Shown: piece by piece, positions 26,343 through 35,371 of the stretch
How positions within the stretch are numbered: position 1 is the first letter of the stretch
How the letters are laid out: each line of letters begins with the position of its first letter
Assembly: GCF_003610355.1 (NCBI RefSeq)
Contig: NZ_RAPY01000001.1
Location: forward strand, 930,001-994,000
DNA: 64,000 nt
Reading direction: 5' to 3'
Source of the DNA: Sphingobacterium detergens
GTDB taxonomy: Bacteria > Bacteroidota > Bacteroidia > Sphingobacteriales > Sphingobacteriaceae
Position numbers and translations under genes: made by a program
The notes under the pieces: generated by a model
What the model was told of the DNA's origin: nothing
Databases searched by the model: none
The model's input: only the letters and a program-made list of their open reading frames with translations

Positions 26343-27491
26343 ATGGTTCACATTATAGGAATAGTTATCTCATCTTTTCTCGCGTCGCTTCTTTTTACAA
26401 AAAAGGGCAAATCAGTTGCTGATTTTATCTTAGGGCTATGGCTGATTGTAATTGCCTTCCATTTAGTTTGTTATTATTTGTTGGTTTCAGGTATTTATCT
26501 CGATTTCCCTTATTTTCTGGGAATGGAAATCCCGTTGCCACTTGTTCATAGTCCATTTTTTTATTTATACGTTGCTACTTTAACTAATCAAAGAAGTAGA
26601 AAGTTACATTGGTCTATCCATTTCATTCCTGTATCTATGGCATTTCTTTTATTGTCAGGTTTTCTTATCCTTCCATTTGAGCAAAAGATTGTAGTATATC
26701 AAAATCATGGCTTTGGATATGAAGATCTTGTTTCAGCCATACAGATCCCGATCATACCTTCAGGCATAATTTATATATCTTTTTCACTATTACTACTAAA
26801 AAGACACCATATCAATATCCAACGACAATTTTCCTATTCTGAAAAAATAAACCTGGACTGGCTCGTATATCTCACTATTGGAATGATTGTTATTTGGATA
26901 TCGATTATATTCGGAAACGATATTTCCACTTTTTTTCTAGTTGATTTATTCGTTTTATTTATCGGTTATTTCGGGGTAAAACAGGTTGGCATTTTCAATA
27001 ATCAATTAATAACGATTAATACTGATACAATAGAAGCCGAAAATATAGAGGAAATGTCTGATCCTGAAACTAAAAACCCTGATGACAATGAAAAAGTTAA
27101 ATATCAGAAAACACCTATTAGCGATGAATTGATGTTGAAGATTCACAAGGAATTATCCCTGTTAATGCTAACAGAAAGACTTTTTAAAGAACCCGAACTA
27201 AACCTGAGTGAAGTAGCAAAACGACTAAATATTCATAGTAATACCTTATCCCAGGTAATTAATTCAATGGAACAAAGAAACTTCTATGACTACATCAATG
27301 ATTTCCGTGTCAAAGAGTTTCAACGTATTGTTATATTGCCCGAAAATAACAAATATACACTCCTCTCTTTGGCATTCGAAGTAGGATTTAATTCTAAAAC
27401 ATCATTCAACCGAAATTTTAAGAAGGCAACTGGACTTTCTCCAACGCAATTTTGTCAACAAGAAAAAATACAATTAAGTAATCGGATATAA
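26343..27491 (+). CDS. AraC-family regulator with seven-helix membrane N-terminus
   Basis: A 382-residue protein. Residues 1 to about 215 contain about seven transmembrane helices (GIVISSFLASLLF, FILGLWLIVIAFHLVCYYLL and others), and about 265-380 form an AraC-type double HTH domain (LNLSEVAKRLNIHSNTLSQV and LSLAFEVGFNSKTSFNRNF). This is the usual architecture of membrane-bound AraC regulators in Bacteroidota. The DUF2306 membrane protein starts 74 bases downstream on the same strand and is the probable partner or target. Confidence 0.88.
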   Translation: MVHIIGIVISSFLASLLFTKKGKSVADFILGLWLIVIAFHLVCYYLLVSGIYLDFPYFLGMEIPLPLVHSPFFYLYVATLTNQRSRKLHWSIHFIPVSMAFLLLSGFLILPFEQKIVVYQNHGFGYEDLVSAIQIPIIPSGIIYISFSLLLLKRHHINIQRQFSYSEKINLDWLVYLTIGMIVIWISIIFGNDISTFFLVDLFVLFIGYFGVKQVGIFNNQLITINTDTIEAENIEEMSDPETKNPDDNEKVKYQKTPISDELMLKIHKELSLLMLTERLFKEPELNLSEVAKRLNIHSNTLSQVINSMEQRNFYDYINDFRVKEFQRIVILPENNKYTLLSLAFEVGFNSKTSFNRNFKKATGLSPTQFCQQEKIQLSNRI

Positions 27492-27565
27492 AAAAGTATC
27501 ACCTTACCTTTTGGAGCGATTGAGAGATGGATTATTACTTCTTTTGAAGCTCAAATTGTACTTAA

Positions 27566-28210
27566 ATGCTAAGAAAAATATTATGGTTATTGGTGGCTGT
27601 ATTAGCACTGATAATTGGTCTTTATCCAAGTTTATACTTTATAGGAGAAAGTAAAACAGGTATATTGAAAACTAAACCTGATGAGGTATTTCTTAATCCG
27701 TTTTGGAATCTGAGCTTTTATACGCACATCATTCTTGGGGGGCTTGCCTTGCTTATTGGATGGCTGCAATTCAACCACAAAATCAGAAGCAAAAATGTCA
27801 TGCTTCACAGACAAATCGGTAAAGTGTACATAACCGCTGTATTATTGAGTTCGGTTACAGGATTTCATATTGCCTTTTATGCAACAGCAGGACTGTATGC
27901 GGCTTTTGGTTTTATGACCCTTAGCGTTATTTGGTTTTATACAACTTTAATGGCATTTCTAACTATCAAGAGGCGTCAATTGCTACCACACAGGAATATG
28001 ATGATTTATAGTTATGCTTGTTGTTTTGCAGCTGTTACACTAAGACTTTGGCTCCCCTTCTTGAATGCAATACTAGGTGATTTTGAAACCGCATATATTG
28101 TTGTAGCATGGTGGTGTTGGATACCAAATTTGGCTGTTGCCTATTTTTTGATTCAAAAGTCTACCAAAGTAATATTAGATAAGAATATGGATACGGGGAT
28201 GACCCTTTAG
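27566..28210 (+). CDS. DUF2306 membrane protein
   Basis: A 214-residue protein with six or seven transmembrane helices. The segment HIILGGLALLIGWLQF and the following LHRQIGKVYITAVLLSSVTG are typical of DUF2306 (COG5395), with HR-x-x-GK, and a later PHRNMMIYSYACCFAAVTLR. Members are uncharacterised, some resembling heme- or cytochrome-like helical bundles through conserved histidines. It follows the AraC-type regulator and probably forms an operon with it. Confidence 0.8.
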   Translation: MLRKILWLLVAVLALIIGLYPSLYFIGESKTGILKTKPDEVFLNPFWNLSFYTHIILGGLALLIGWLQFNHKIRSKNVMLHRQIGKVYITAVLLSSVTGFHIAFYATAGLYAAFGFMTLSVIWFYTTLMAFLTIKRRQLLPHRNMMIYSYACCFAAVTLRLWLPFLNAILGDFETAYIVVAWWCWIPNLAVAYFLIQKSTKVILDKNMDTGMTL

Positions 28211-28312
28211 GATTATACATCGCCATTATAATGAGTCTAAGTTTATTTTCGATTCAAGGAAAATGACACACCTCATTAGCTTACTAGCAATATTTCACGA
28301 TAATTTGGAAAT

Positions 28313-30187
28313 CTATAAATCGGATTGATTTTCGAAATTGCTCAGCACCTTCAGAAGGTCAATTCCTTTTCCTAATACAGGCTTGAATAAATCTCCTTTT
28401 TCCTTCAACCGTTCTACTATATTGAAGATATTGAAATCAGTTGGGCGAAGACCTTTTTTAACTTCAGTCCATTCCAGAGGAGCAGAAACTGGCGCTCCTC
28501 CTTTTGGACGTATGCTGTACACACTTGCCAAAGTCTGTGCCCTTCTATTTTGTAGATAGTCCAGATAGATTTTCTTTTTGTCCCTTTTTTGAAGGCTTCT
28601 TTCTAATGTGGTAAGATCGGGAAGTTTCTCCTGAACCAGCTGCATGAGTAAATGCCCAAAATCTTTTACCTGATCATAGGTGTATTTTCCTCCCATAGGT
28701 ATGTAGACGTGAATACCAGAGCTTCCTGAAGTTTTTGGATATCCCGAAATCCCCACCCCATCCAATACTTCTTTTACGGATAACGCTGTTTCTATAACAT
28801 CCTCGAATGTGTTTTTTTCGGAAGGATCAAGATCGAGTACCAGATAATCGGGAAATTCAGCTTTTTGTACTCGGCTGGTCCATATATTAAGCTCAATACA
28901 GCCTAAATTGTTGAGGTAAGCCAGTGTTTCTTTATCATTACAAATGATATAATCGAGGTACTTATCATTGCTTTCAGAAAATACTTTCTGTAATGTGACC
29001 CAATCAGGTGTATGTTCGTCCGCATCTTTCTGATAAAAACTTAATCCTCCAATGCCATTTGGAAAACGATTGAGTGACTGGGGGCGGTTTCTAAGATGTG
29101 GCAGAATAAACTTGGAAATACGCTGATAGTAATCAACAACATCCCCTTTAGTAATTCCATCTTCGGGAAAATACAGCTTGTTTTGATTGGTAAGGGTGAC
29201 CTGTTGTTTGCCGATCTTCTTTACTTGATCTTTTTCAGGGGCCTTTTTCGGTGTTTTAGATTCCATTTTAGTTTTTTTATCAGGTAGGTCTGTTGCAAAT
29301 TTTACATCTAGTGGATCAATATCTTCTCTTAATCTTAAAAAAACAGGATGTCGGTAAATATAATCTGCTGTAAGCTCGCTAAACTTGATCTCAGCCACCA
29401 ACTCAGGATCGAGCCAGGTCGCTTTGGAATTGGTCTTAGGCGTTACTTTAAATGCCGATTCTTTCACCACCAGTGGTTGCATTTTCTGATATAAATCTCG
29501 GAGGAGTTTATCCGTAAAGCCTGTTCCGGTATGCCCACAGAAAACCAGTTCATCCTCCAGGTACTTTCCCAAAATAAGTGATCCGAAATGCTTCCTTGAT
29601 CCCCTCGGTTCTGTAAACCCAGAGATCACCGCTTCGTCGCTTTTATGAACCTTTATTTTCAGCCATTCCGAACTTCTCATATTTTCTTTATATGTACTGT
29701 CCTGTTTTTTAGCGATAATACCCTCCAGTCCCATATCTTCAGCAGCCTGAAAGAAATCTTTCCCTTTATGTAGAATATGGTCGTGATACTGGATAATTTC
29801 ATTTTGCACTAAGGCTTCTTTTAGCAATTCTTTTCGCTGCAGATAAGAAAGGTTTTCCGTAGAATGCCCGTTCAGCCATAATAGATCAAAAACCTGATAT
29901 ATCAGCACCAGATCTATGTGTTGTTCCCCTATGCGCTGTAACCATTGGAAATTGGGCTTTCCTTTATCATCGTAGGCAACGATTTCACCATCGAGTATCA
30001 TCTCATGCGTTTGAATTTTGAGCGCATCAGCAATTTTTTTAAAGGATGTCGAAAAATCCAGTCCGTTTCTGGAATATAACTGAATGTTGACATTTCGAAT
30101 ATCTGCGATAGCTCGGTATCCATCCCATTTTATTTCAAAAGCCCAATCTTTGTCATCAAAAGGCCTTTCGGTCGTTTTGCATAACAT
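28313..30187 (-). CDS. ligD: LigD, ligase and polymerase part (separated from the PE part by a frameshift)
   Basis: A 624-residue segment with an ATP-dependent DNA ligase domain (residues 1 to about 310: adenylation motif FEIKWDGYR with Lys20, LDGEIVAYDD, GLEGIIAKK, EWLKIKV, then the OB fold) and a POL/primase domain (about 335-620: LVLDLDPSE, KTSGSSGIHVYIPM). The frame is open upstream of the MLC start: it reads KSLKHYKNYAQALSQEKK then LPGFIKPMLC and joins the A10 run at 30273-30282. There a +1 base would connect it to the PE domain, giving one PE-LIG-POL protein of about 850 residues. Function: ligation and end-filling in non-homologous end joining with Ku. Confidence 0.9.
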   Translation of the reverse strand: MLCKTTERPFDDKDWAFEIKWDGYRAIADIRNVNIQLYSRNGLDFSTSFKKIADALKIQTHEMILDGEIVAYDDKGKPNFQWLQRIGEQHIDLVLIYQVFDLLWLNGHSTENLSYLQRKELLKEALVQNEIIQYHDHILHKGKDFFQAAEDMGLEGIIAKKQDSTYKENMRSSEWLKIKVHKSDEAVISGFTEPRGSRKHFGSLILGKYLEDELVFCGHTGTGFTDKLLRDLYQKMQPLVVKESAFKVTPKTNSKATWLDPELVAEIKFSELTADYIYRHPVFLRLREDIDPLDVKFATDLPDKKTKMESKTPKKAPEKDQVKKIGKQQVTLTNQNKLYFPEDGITKGDVVDYYQRISKFILPHLRNRPQSLNRFPNGIGGLSFYQKDADEHTPDWVTLQKVFSESNDKYLDYIICNDKETLAYLNNLGCIELNIWTSRVQKAEFPDYLVLDLDPSEKNTFEDVIETALSVKEVLDGVGISGYPKTSGSSGIHVYIPMGGKYTYDQVKDFGHLLMQLVQEKLPDLTTLERSLQKRDKKKIYLDYLQNRRAQTLASVYSIRPKGGAPVSAPLEWTEVKKGLRPTDFNIFNIVERLKEKGDLFKPVLGKGIDLLKVLSNFENQSDL

Positions 30188-30252
30188 GGGTTTGATGAAA
30201 CCGGGCAGTTTCTTTTCCTGAGAAAGTGCCTGCGCATAATTTTTATAATGCT

Positions 30253-30864
30253 TCAGACTTTTGGCATTTTCATTTTTTTTTTGCTGGTCTTCTTCTGAAG
30301 ATAAGCTGTGACTTTAGAATTTTTTGAGATGTGTTCTTCGGCATCATAATCTTCGGAAACTGAATATTTGTCTTTATGCTTAATGAGCAACCATGCATTC
30401 TCTTCTGCGGCATTTTTTATTTTTACCAGTGCGAATTCGCCTTTCAGCTTTTTACCATGTAAGACAACTTTTAGAGATTGTTTGTGCAGTTCAGCACGCA
30501 TGATCAAATCGTCGGTTTTTCCTACTATTTTCTCTAATGGTTCATAAGTTCCTTCGTCCCAAATTTCAACTTCTCCGGCTCCGTAATTTCCTTGGGGAAT
30601 GCTTCCTTCAAATGTCCTATATTCGTAGGGATGATCTTCCACCATCATGGCCAATCTCTTGTCCGATGGGTTAAGGGAAGGACCTTTGGGAACGGCCCAG
30701 CTTTTAAGAACCCCTTCCACTTCCAACCGGAAATCGTAATGCAGACGTGTTGCAGCGTGGCGTTGAACGACAAACTTTAATTTTGTGGCATTTTCATTCT
30801 GTTTACCTTCCGGTTCGGAAGTAGCCTTAAAGTCTCTCTTTTTATGATATTCTTCTAATGGCAT
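30253..30864 (-). CDS. ligD: LigD 3'-phosphoesterase (PE) part
   Basis: A 203-residue PE domain with FVVQRHAATRLHYDFRLEVE, SWAVPKGPSLNPSDKRLA and EDHPYEYRTFEGSIPQGNYG, the metal-binding His/Asp/Arg motifs of LigD phosphoesterases, which trim 3'-phosphates and ribonucleotides. It begins 20 bases after the Ku stop. The end KKTSKKKMKMPKV and its stop arise because an A10 run leads into a new frame; the ligase frame continues the protein. Stand-alone PE proteins exist, so a split arrangement is possible, but the seamless downstream frame argues for one gene. Confidence 0.9.
   Translation of the reverse strand: MPLEEYHKKRDFKATSEPEGKQNENATKLKFVVQRHAATRLHYDFRLEVEGVLKSWAVPKGPSLNPSDKRLAMMVEDHPYEYRTFEGSIPQGNYGAGEVEIWDEGTYEPLEKIVGKTDDLIMRAELHKQSLKVVLHGKKLKGEFALVKIKNAAEENAWLLIKHKDKYSVSEDYDAEEHISKNSKVTAYLQKKTSKKKMKMPKV
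30273..30282 (-). other. A10 homopolymer at the LigD frame junction
   Basis: Ten consecutive A on the coding strand just after codons TS. With 11 (or 8) the reading frame would continue into the ligase. Such runs are prone to polymerase slippage in replication, transcription and sequencing. Confidence 0.9.
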
Positions 30865-30884
30865 CTTGAAAAACTTAAATTAAT

Positions 30885-31664
30885 CTATCCCACTTTTCTT
30901 TTTCCAGATTCGAGGCTAGCTTTTAGCATTGCCATAAGATCCGCCGCTTTTCCAGCTGGCTCTTTGATCTCCTTAGGTTTTGTCTTTTTACCTTTTACTT
31001 TCTGTTGGATAATTTTTAACAGGTCTTCATTGTAAGTGTCTCGGTACTTTGAGGGATCAAAAGTCTCTGCTAATGATTTGATTAAGGTTTCTGCCATCTT
31101 CAGTTCTTCGGGTTTTGGTGCTTTACCTGATGGAATATTCAATTCACTATAATTTCTCATTTCTTCAGGATACCGCATTCTGTTCACCATCAGGACCTCT
31201 TTTTCGTAAGGACGAATCATACATAGGATTTCCCTTTCTCTAAGAATGAATGAACCTATTCCCGCCATTTTGGTTTTCATTAATGCTTCCAGTAATAATC
31301 TATAGGCCGCTTCGCCATTTTTTTGAGGCTCCAGAAAATAGGGTGTTTCGAAAAGTGCCGGATCCACTTCTTCTTCTTTTACAAACTGAATAATACTCAA
31401 TATTTTAGATTTTTCGGGACTTACTGCTTCAAAATCCGCGTTCTCCAATACGATATATTTGTCTTCTATTTTGTAGCCTTTTACGATATTTTCCCAAGCT
31501 ACTTCTTTATTGGTATTTTCATTTACCCTTTTGTATTTGATATTGCTGAAATCTTTTTTGTCCAGCATATCTAAATCCAAGGTACTCGATTCACTGGCCG
31601 AGTACAGCTTGATCGGTATATTTACCAAGCCAAAACCTATTGCTCCATTCCAGATCGCTCTCAT
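30885..31664 (-). CDS. ku: Ku, non-homologous end-joining DNA-end-binding protein
   Basis: A 259-residue bacterial Ku homolog of typical length. It starts MRAIWNGAIGFGLVNIPIKL, includes the beta-barrel core, and has the conserved RYPEEMRN. The C-terminal tail is Lys-rich (KVKGKKTKPKEIKE). Ku forms homodimeric rings on DNA double-strand ends and recruits LigD, whose gene follows 20 bases downstream on the same strand. The two form the minimal NHEJ operon. Confidence 0.95.
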   Translation of the reverse strand: MRAIWNGAIGFGLVNIPIKLYSASESSTLDLDMLDKKDFSNIKYKRVNENTNKEVAWENIVKGYKIEDKYIVLENADFEAVSPEKSKILSIIQFVKEEEVDPALFETPYFLEPQKNGEAAYRLLLEALMKTKMAGIGSFILREREILCMIRPYEKEVLMVNRMRYPEEMRNYSELNIPSGKAPKPEELKMAETLIKSLAETFDPSKYRDTYNEDLLKIIQQKVKGKKTKPKEIKEPAGKAADLMAMLKASLESGKRKVG

Positions 31665-32120
31665 ATATTCTACTTTTAAGCTACAGCATCAATTCTCATC
31701 ACCCCTCACTCATTTTACCATTGATAACTAGATATGGAACAAGTCCTTCTAAGGAAAAGTTTTATTGTGTGACATTTTTATATAATATCTCGCAGTGTTC
31801 ATTGTATCAGATGCATCAGAAGATTTCATGATGTAATAAATTGACTAATTTTCGAGAAAGGTCTCTATACTTAATCATCTTTAGCGTAGGATAAAGGAGA
31901 TCACAGTTCTTTAAGGCAATAATAATTATGAAAAGAATCGTCTCTTGGATTTCATATTATAAGCCGTCCAAGCAGCTCTTATGAGTAGCAAAATTTAAAA
32001 TCAACATTCAAGTAATTTACCAATATGTGAGTCTATTTAAGCATCGGGGTAATATTTAATAAATTGTGAAGGTATGGTTGAATAAATTTTTTAGCATTTG
32101 AACCAAAAAAATCCGCGATT
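31665..32120. other. Spacer between divergent ku and 32121 genes
   Basis: AT-rich, no gene or tRNA recognised in 456 bases. It presumably carries the promoter of the Ku-LigD operon on the minus strand. Confidence 0.5.
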
Positions 32121-32402
32121 ATGAAACTTAAATTTTCTTTTGTACTCCTCTTCATCCTAGTTATTTTTTCAAATAATCAGGCACAGATAATTTCTTTAAG
32201 CGGCAAACAGATCAGTAGAAATTCAATGGACTACTTCCTTCAGAAGCTGACTAACTCCATAATTTCACCATTTTTCAATATTCTCTCTCCGGTGCTAGAA
32301 ACGCCAATTCGGGCCTGCCCAACAATATATACATCATTACCCGATATCCCTAAAGTGGATTTAGTCCATGTTGTAATAAAAATTTTATATAAAAAAAGTT
32401 AA
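32121..32402 (+). pseudogene. Truncated exported protein, possibly serine-hydrolase N-terminus
   Basis: A 93-codon frame starts with a good signal peptide (MKLKFSFVLLFILVIFSN to QAQ) and continues LSGKQISRNSMDYFLQKL. The pattern S-G-K-Q-I-x-x-x-x-M-D-x-F-L resembles the start of mature beta-lactamase-type serine hydrolases of Bacteroidota. The remainder (VLETPIRACPTIYTS) does not, and no S-x-x-K follows. I regard it as a truncated gene; an independent small secreted protein cannot be excluded. Confidence 0.35.
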
Positions 32403-32680
32403 ACATATTTAAACATTGTTTAGTATTTATATATATTTACAAGAGTTAATGAAAGCCTTAAAATTAAGACTATCAATATTGCTGTCCACGTTGATCATAT
32501 ATTGTTAATACTGGTCTTTAATCCGGGGCATTAGTTAAGAACCAAATTATTTTTAAGAACTCAAAATCTAAATGTTAGAATTTAATCCCTGGATTTTGAT
32601 TAATTGAAATCTGCCGGACATCTAAGCAAGGCTTAACTTAAAATGAATAAATATCCTCATAAAACCTCAATTTTCAACTC

Positions 32681-33769
32681 ATGAAAAAGTTAAATAGCTT
32701 ATTATTATTGCTATGCCTCATACAGGGCGCCTTTGCACAAAGGCATGCTCATGCAGACAATCTGGTCATCATTTCGGTAGATGGTCTACGCTGGCAAGAG
32801 TTATTTAAGGGCGCAGAGAAAGATCTGTTGTTAAATGCGAAATTTAATTCGCAGGATTCCCTCGAAAGAATAGCAAAATATTGGTCTGATGATCTAATTC
32901 AAAGAAGAACTAAACTAATGCCTTTCACATGGCACATTATCGCTAAACAGGGACAGATTTATGGAAACAGGGATCTGGATAATAAAGTTAATGTGAAGAA
33001 TCCCTATTGGATATCTTACCCCGGTAGAAGCGAGAATCTTACAGGCTATGCCGATCCTAAAGTAAAATCCAATAACCATCCTAACAATGGGAATAAAAAT
33101 ATTCTGGAATTCATCGACCAGAAAAAGGGATATAAAGGTAAAGTTGTCAGTTTTGCTTCCTGGGATGCTGTAGGTCGGGTCATAAACAGAGAACGGAATG
33201 GTTTGCTCGTTAATATTCCCGGTGAAAATATTGCTGCTCATAACCTGAGTGAAGGAGAAAAGCTGAGCAACGAAATCCAGCACTACGAACCCAAAATATG
33301 GGGAAGCGGCGAACGTTTGGATGCGACTACGTATGCGCTAGCCAAATCCTATATGAGAGCCAGACATCCCAAGGTGGTTTATCTCGACCTTGCGGATACG
33401 GATGAATATGGACATAGCGATCAATATGATTTCTATCTTGATGCTACCAGAAATATAGACGCCATGATCAACAGCCTCTGGAGTTATCTGCAGGAAGATC
33501 CCTTCTATAAAGATAACACCGTATTAATGGTCATGCCTGATCACGGAAGAGGTGTAGGAGATCAATGGACAAGCCATGGCGCAAGCATTCCCCATGCAGA
33601 TGAAACCTGGTTGATTGCTATGGGGCCACACGTAAAGAATTTGGGGGAAATAAAGAGCAGCGGGCAAATTTATCACGATCAATTTGCCAAAACAATGGTG
33701 AAATTATTGGGCTTTGATTTTACATCTGAAAACCAGATCGGGGAAATCATCGATAGTTTATTAAAATAG
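32681..33769 (+). CDS. Exported alkaline-phosphatase-superfamily phosphoesterase
   Basis: A 362-residue protein with a signal peptide (ending GAFAQ). The domain is of the nucleotide pyrophosphatase/sulfatase-like alkaline phosphatase superfamily: VIISVDGLRWQELFKGAE (metal Asp), a SYPGRSENLTG nucleophile loop, DLADTDEYGHSDQYDF (Asp/His ligands), MPDHGRGVGDQWTSHG (Asp-His) and the later His. First gene of a four-gene plus-strand unit of exported phosphoesterases. The substrate is unknown; phosphate mono- or diesters are expected. Confidence 0.85.
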   Translation: MKKLNSLLLLLCLIQGAFAQRHAHADNLVIISVDGLRWQELFKGAEKDLLLNAKFNSQDSLERIAKYWSDDLIQRRTKLMPFTWHIIAKQGQIYGNRDLDNKVNVKNPYWISYPGRSENLTGYADPKVKSNNHPNNGNKNILEFIDQKKGYKGKVVSFASWDAVGRVINRERNGLLVNIPGENIAAHNLSEGEKLSNEIQHYEPKIWGSGERLDATTYALAKSYMRARHPKVVYLDLADTDEYGHSDQYDFYLDATRNIDAMINSLWSYLQEDPFYKDNTVLMVMPDHGRGVGDQWTSHGASIPHADETWLIAMGPHVKNLGEIKSSGQIYHDQFAKTMVKLLGFDFTSENQIGEIIDSLLK

Positions 33770-33778
33770 GAGCATTTT

Positions 33779-35371
33779 ATGAGACTGATTACAATACTAA
33801 TTTTAATGTTTTTTATTCGTCAGGCCAGTGCGCAGCAGCCTATCTATTATCTGAACTTTGACGATTTCAGTTTTAAGAAAGACATTCCACTGCGTGACAG
33901 TGCCTATTATAATGTTGATCTGCTACAGTCACACTATTCAAAAGGCTTAAGTGGGCGGGCATTAGATCTTTCAGCCAATGCAACTTTGAGAAGACCGGTT
34001 CGGTTGGCAGAGAACACTATTCCCCAGTTTGACGAAAAGACCTCCTTTTCTGTACAGATCTGGGTAAGGACACTGCCGAATGCCAAAATGGGCACTCCGC
34101 TCATGGGAAATAAAATTGCAGACGATCTGTCGACTCTGGGATGGCAGCTTTATACCCAGGAAAACGGCGCTTGGGCATTGCTGTTGAATGATGGAAAAAA
34201 GCGTTACGATTATCGTCCCACTTCGGAAAGACAACGTGTAAATGACGGTAAATGGCATCAGATCGTCTTTACTGTAGATAAAAATAAAGAGGAAGTGTGG
34301 CTGTACCTTGACGGGAAAAATATGGCCATCTATAACACACCCGGTCTTCAAGGTCTTGACAGCAAATATGCCACTGTAGTCGGTGGTTCAGATGAGAAAT
34401 GGGAATACGGATCAAATGGACAGTGGAATGCATTTAACGGATTTATAGATGAGGTAAAAGTTTGGAAAACGGTGATTTTAGCGGGGGAAGTAGAAAAAAT
34501 GTATAAGGAGTTTTTTCCAAATGCAAAGGTGAAAGGAGAAATAGCCGATCCCTCTCATTTGAATATATTCTCTTGGAACATCTGGCATGGCGGTCATCGC
34601 TATGGTCAGGCGGTAGGATTAGAGCGCGTAATTGAAATCATTAAAGCGACAAATCCAGATATTGTTGGTCTGGTGGAGACATACGGATCGGGAGAAGTGA
34701 TTGCAGATTCCTTAGGTTACTATTTTTATTTAATTAGTTCCAATCTTTCCATTATGAGCCGTTATCCAATGACAGAAACTGTCAAGGCGTTCCGTCCCAG
34801 TAATTTCGGTGGGGTACAATTGGACCTAGGTGTCGGTGGAAAGCTTGTTTATTTTAACACCTGGTTAGACTATCTGCCCGACGTGGACGCAAGTATCCGC
34901 CAGCTGAATAAAACTCCAGAACAATTGGTAAAGGATGAAGGACCAACTAGGCATGCGGAAATAAAGGAAATTCTAAAAAAGATAGATCCATACCTAAAAA
35001 ATTCAGATAATTTACCGCTGATTATGGGCGGCGATTTTAATATGGGATCTCATCTGGATTGGACCGAGGCAACTAAAGGCATACACTACAATCGTGCTGT
35101 CAGCTGGCCTGAAAGCAAAGAAATGCTTAAAGCCGGCTTTTCGGACAGTTACCGTGAACTACATATCAACCCGTTATTGGATCCAGGCCTAACTTGGGGA
35201 ATCAGAGCCGCAACCAATACAGATCTGTACGGCCTAAGAGATCGAATAGATTTTATCTATTACAAAGCAAAGAAACTGGATCCTATGGAATCACGGGTTA
35301 TTGACTACCACCCTATCATGTTTCCCTCAGATCATGCCGCAATAATGACAAGATTTTACATAAATAAATAA
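33779..35371 (+). CDS. Exported LamG plus endonuclease/exonuclease/phosphatase protein
   Basis: A 530-residue protein with signal peptide (ending SAQQP). Residues about 40-240 form a LamG/concanavalin-type binding domain (YSKGLSGRALDLSANATLR, SFSVQIWVRTL, DGKWHQIVFTVDKNKEEVWL). Residues about 255-530 form an EEP (DNase-I-like) phosphatase domain: IFSWNIWHGG, DIVGLVETYGS, LIMGGDFNMGS, RIDFIYYKAK and FPSDHAAIMTRF. The combination suggests a phosphodiesterase that binds a carbohydrate. It begins 9 bases after the previous gene and its stop overlaps the next start. Confidence 0.87.
   Translation: MRLITILILMFFIRQASAQQPIYYLNFDDFSFKKDIPLRDSAYYNVDLLQSHYSKGLSGRALDLSANATLRRPVRLAENTIPQFDEKTSFSVQIWVRTLPNAKMGTPLMGNKIADDLSTLGWQLYTQENGAWALLLNDGKKRYDYRPTSERQRVNDGKWHQIVFTVDKNKEEVWLYLDGKNMAIYNTPGLQGLDSKYATVVGGSDEKWEYGSNGQWNAFNGFIDEVKVWKTVILAGEVEKMYKEFFPNAKVKGEIADPSHLNIFSWNIWHGGHRYGQAVGLERVIEIIKATNPDIVGLVETYGSGEVIADSLGYYFYLISSNLSIMSRYPMTETVKAFRPSNFGGVQLDLGVGGKLVYFNTWLDYLPDVDASIRQLNKTPEQLVKDEGPTRHAEIKEILKKIDPYLKNSDNLPLIMGGDFNMGSHLDWTEATKGIHYNRAVSWPESKEMLKAGFSDSYRELHINPLLDPGLTWGIRAATNTDLYGLRDRIDFIYYKAKKLDPMESRVIDYHPIMFPSDHAAIMTRFYINK

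Noticed and set aside
31928..31984. 18-codon ATG-started frame upstream of the 32121 gene
   Set aside because: Too short and without regulatory pattern (no codon runs or hairpins typical of a leader peptide).
32449..32508. ATG followed by a signal-peptide-like 19-codon stretch
   Set aside because: It terminates immediately after the hydrophobic part. It may be a gene relic, but chance is equally likely at this length.
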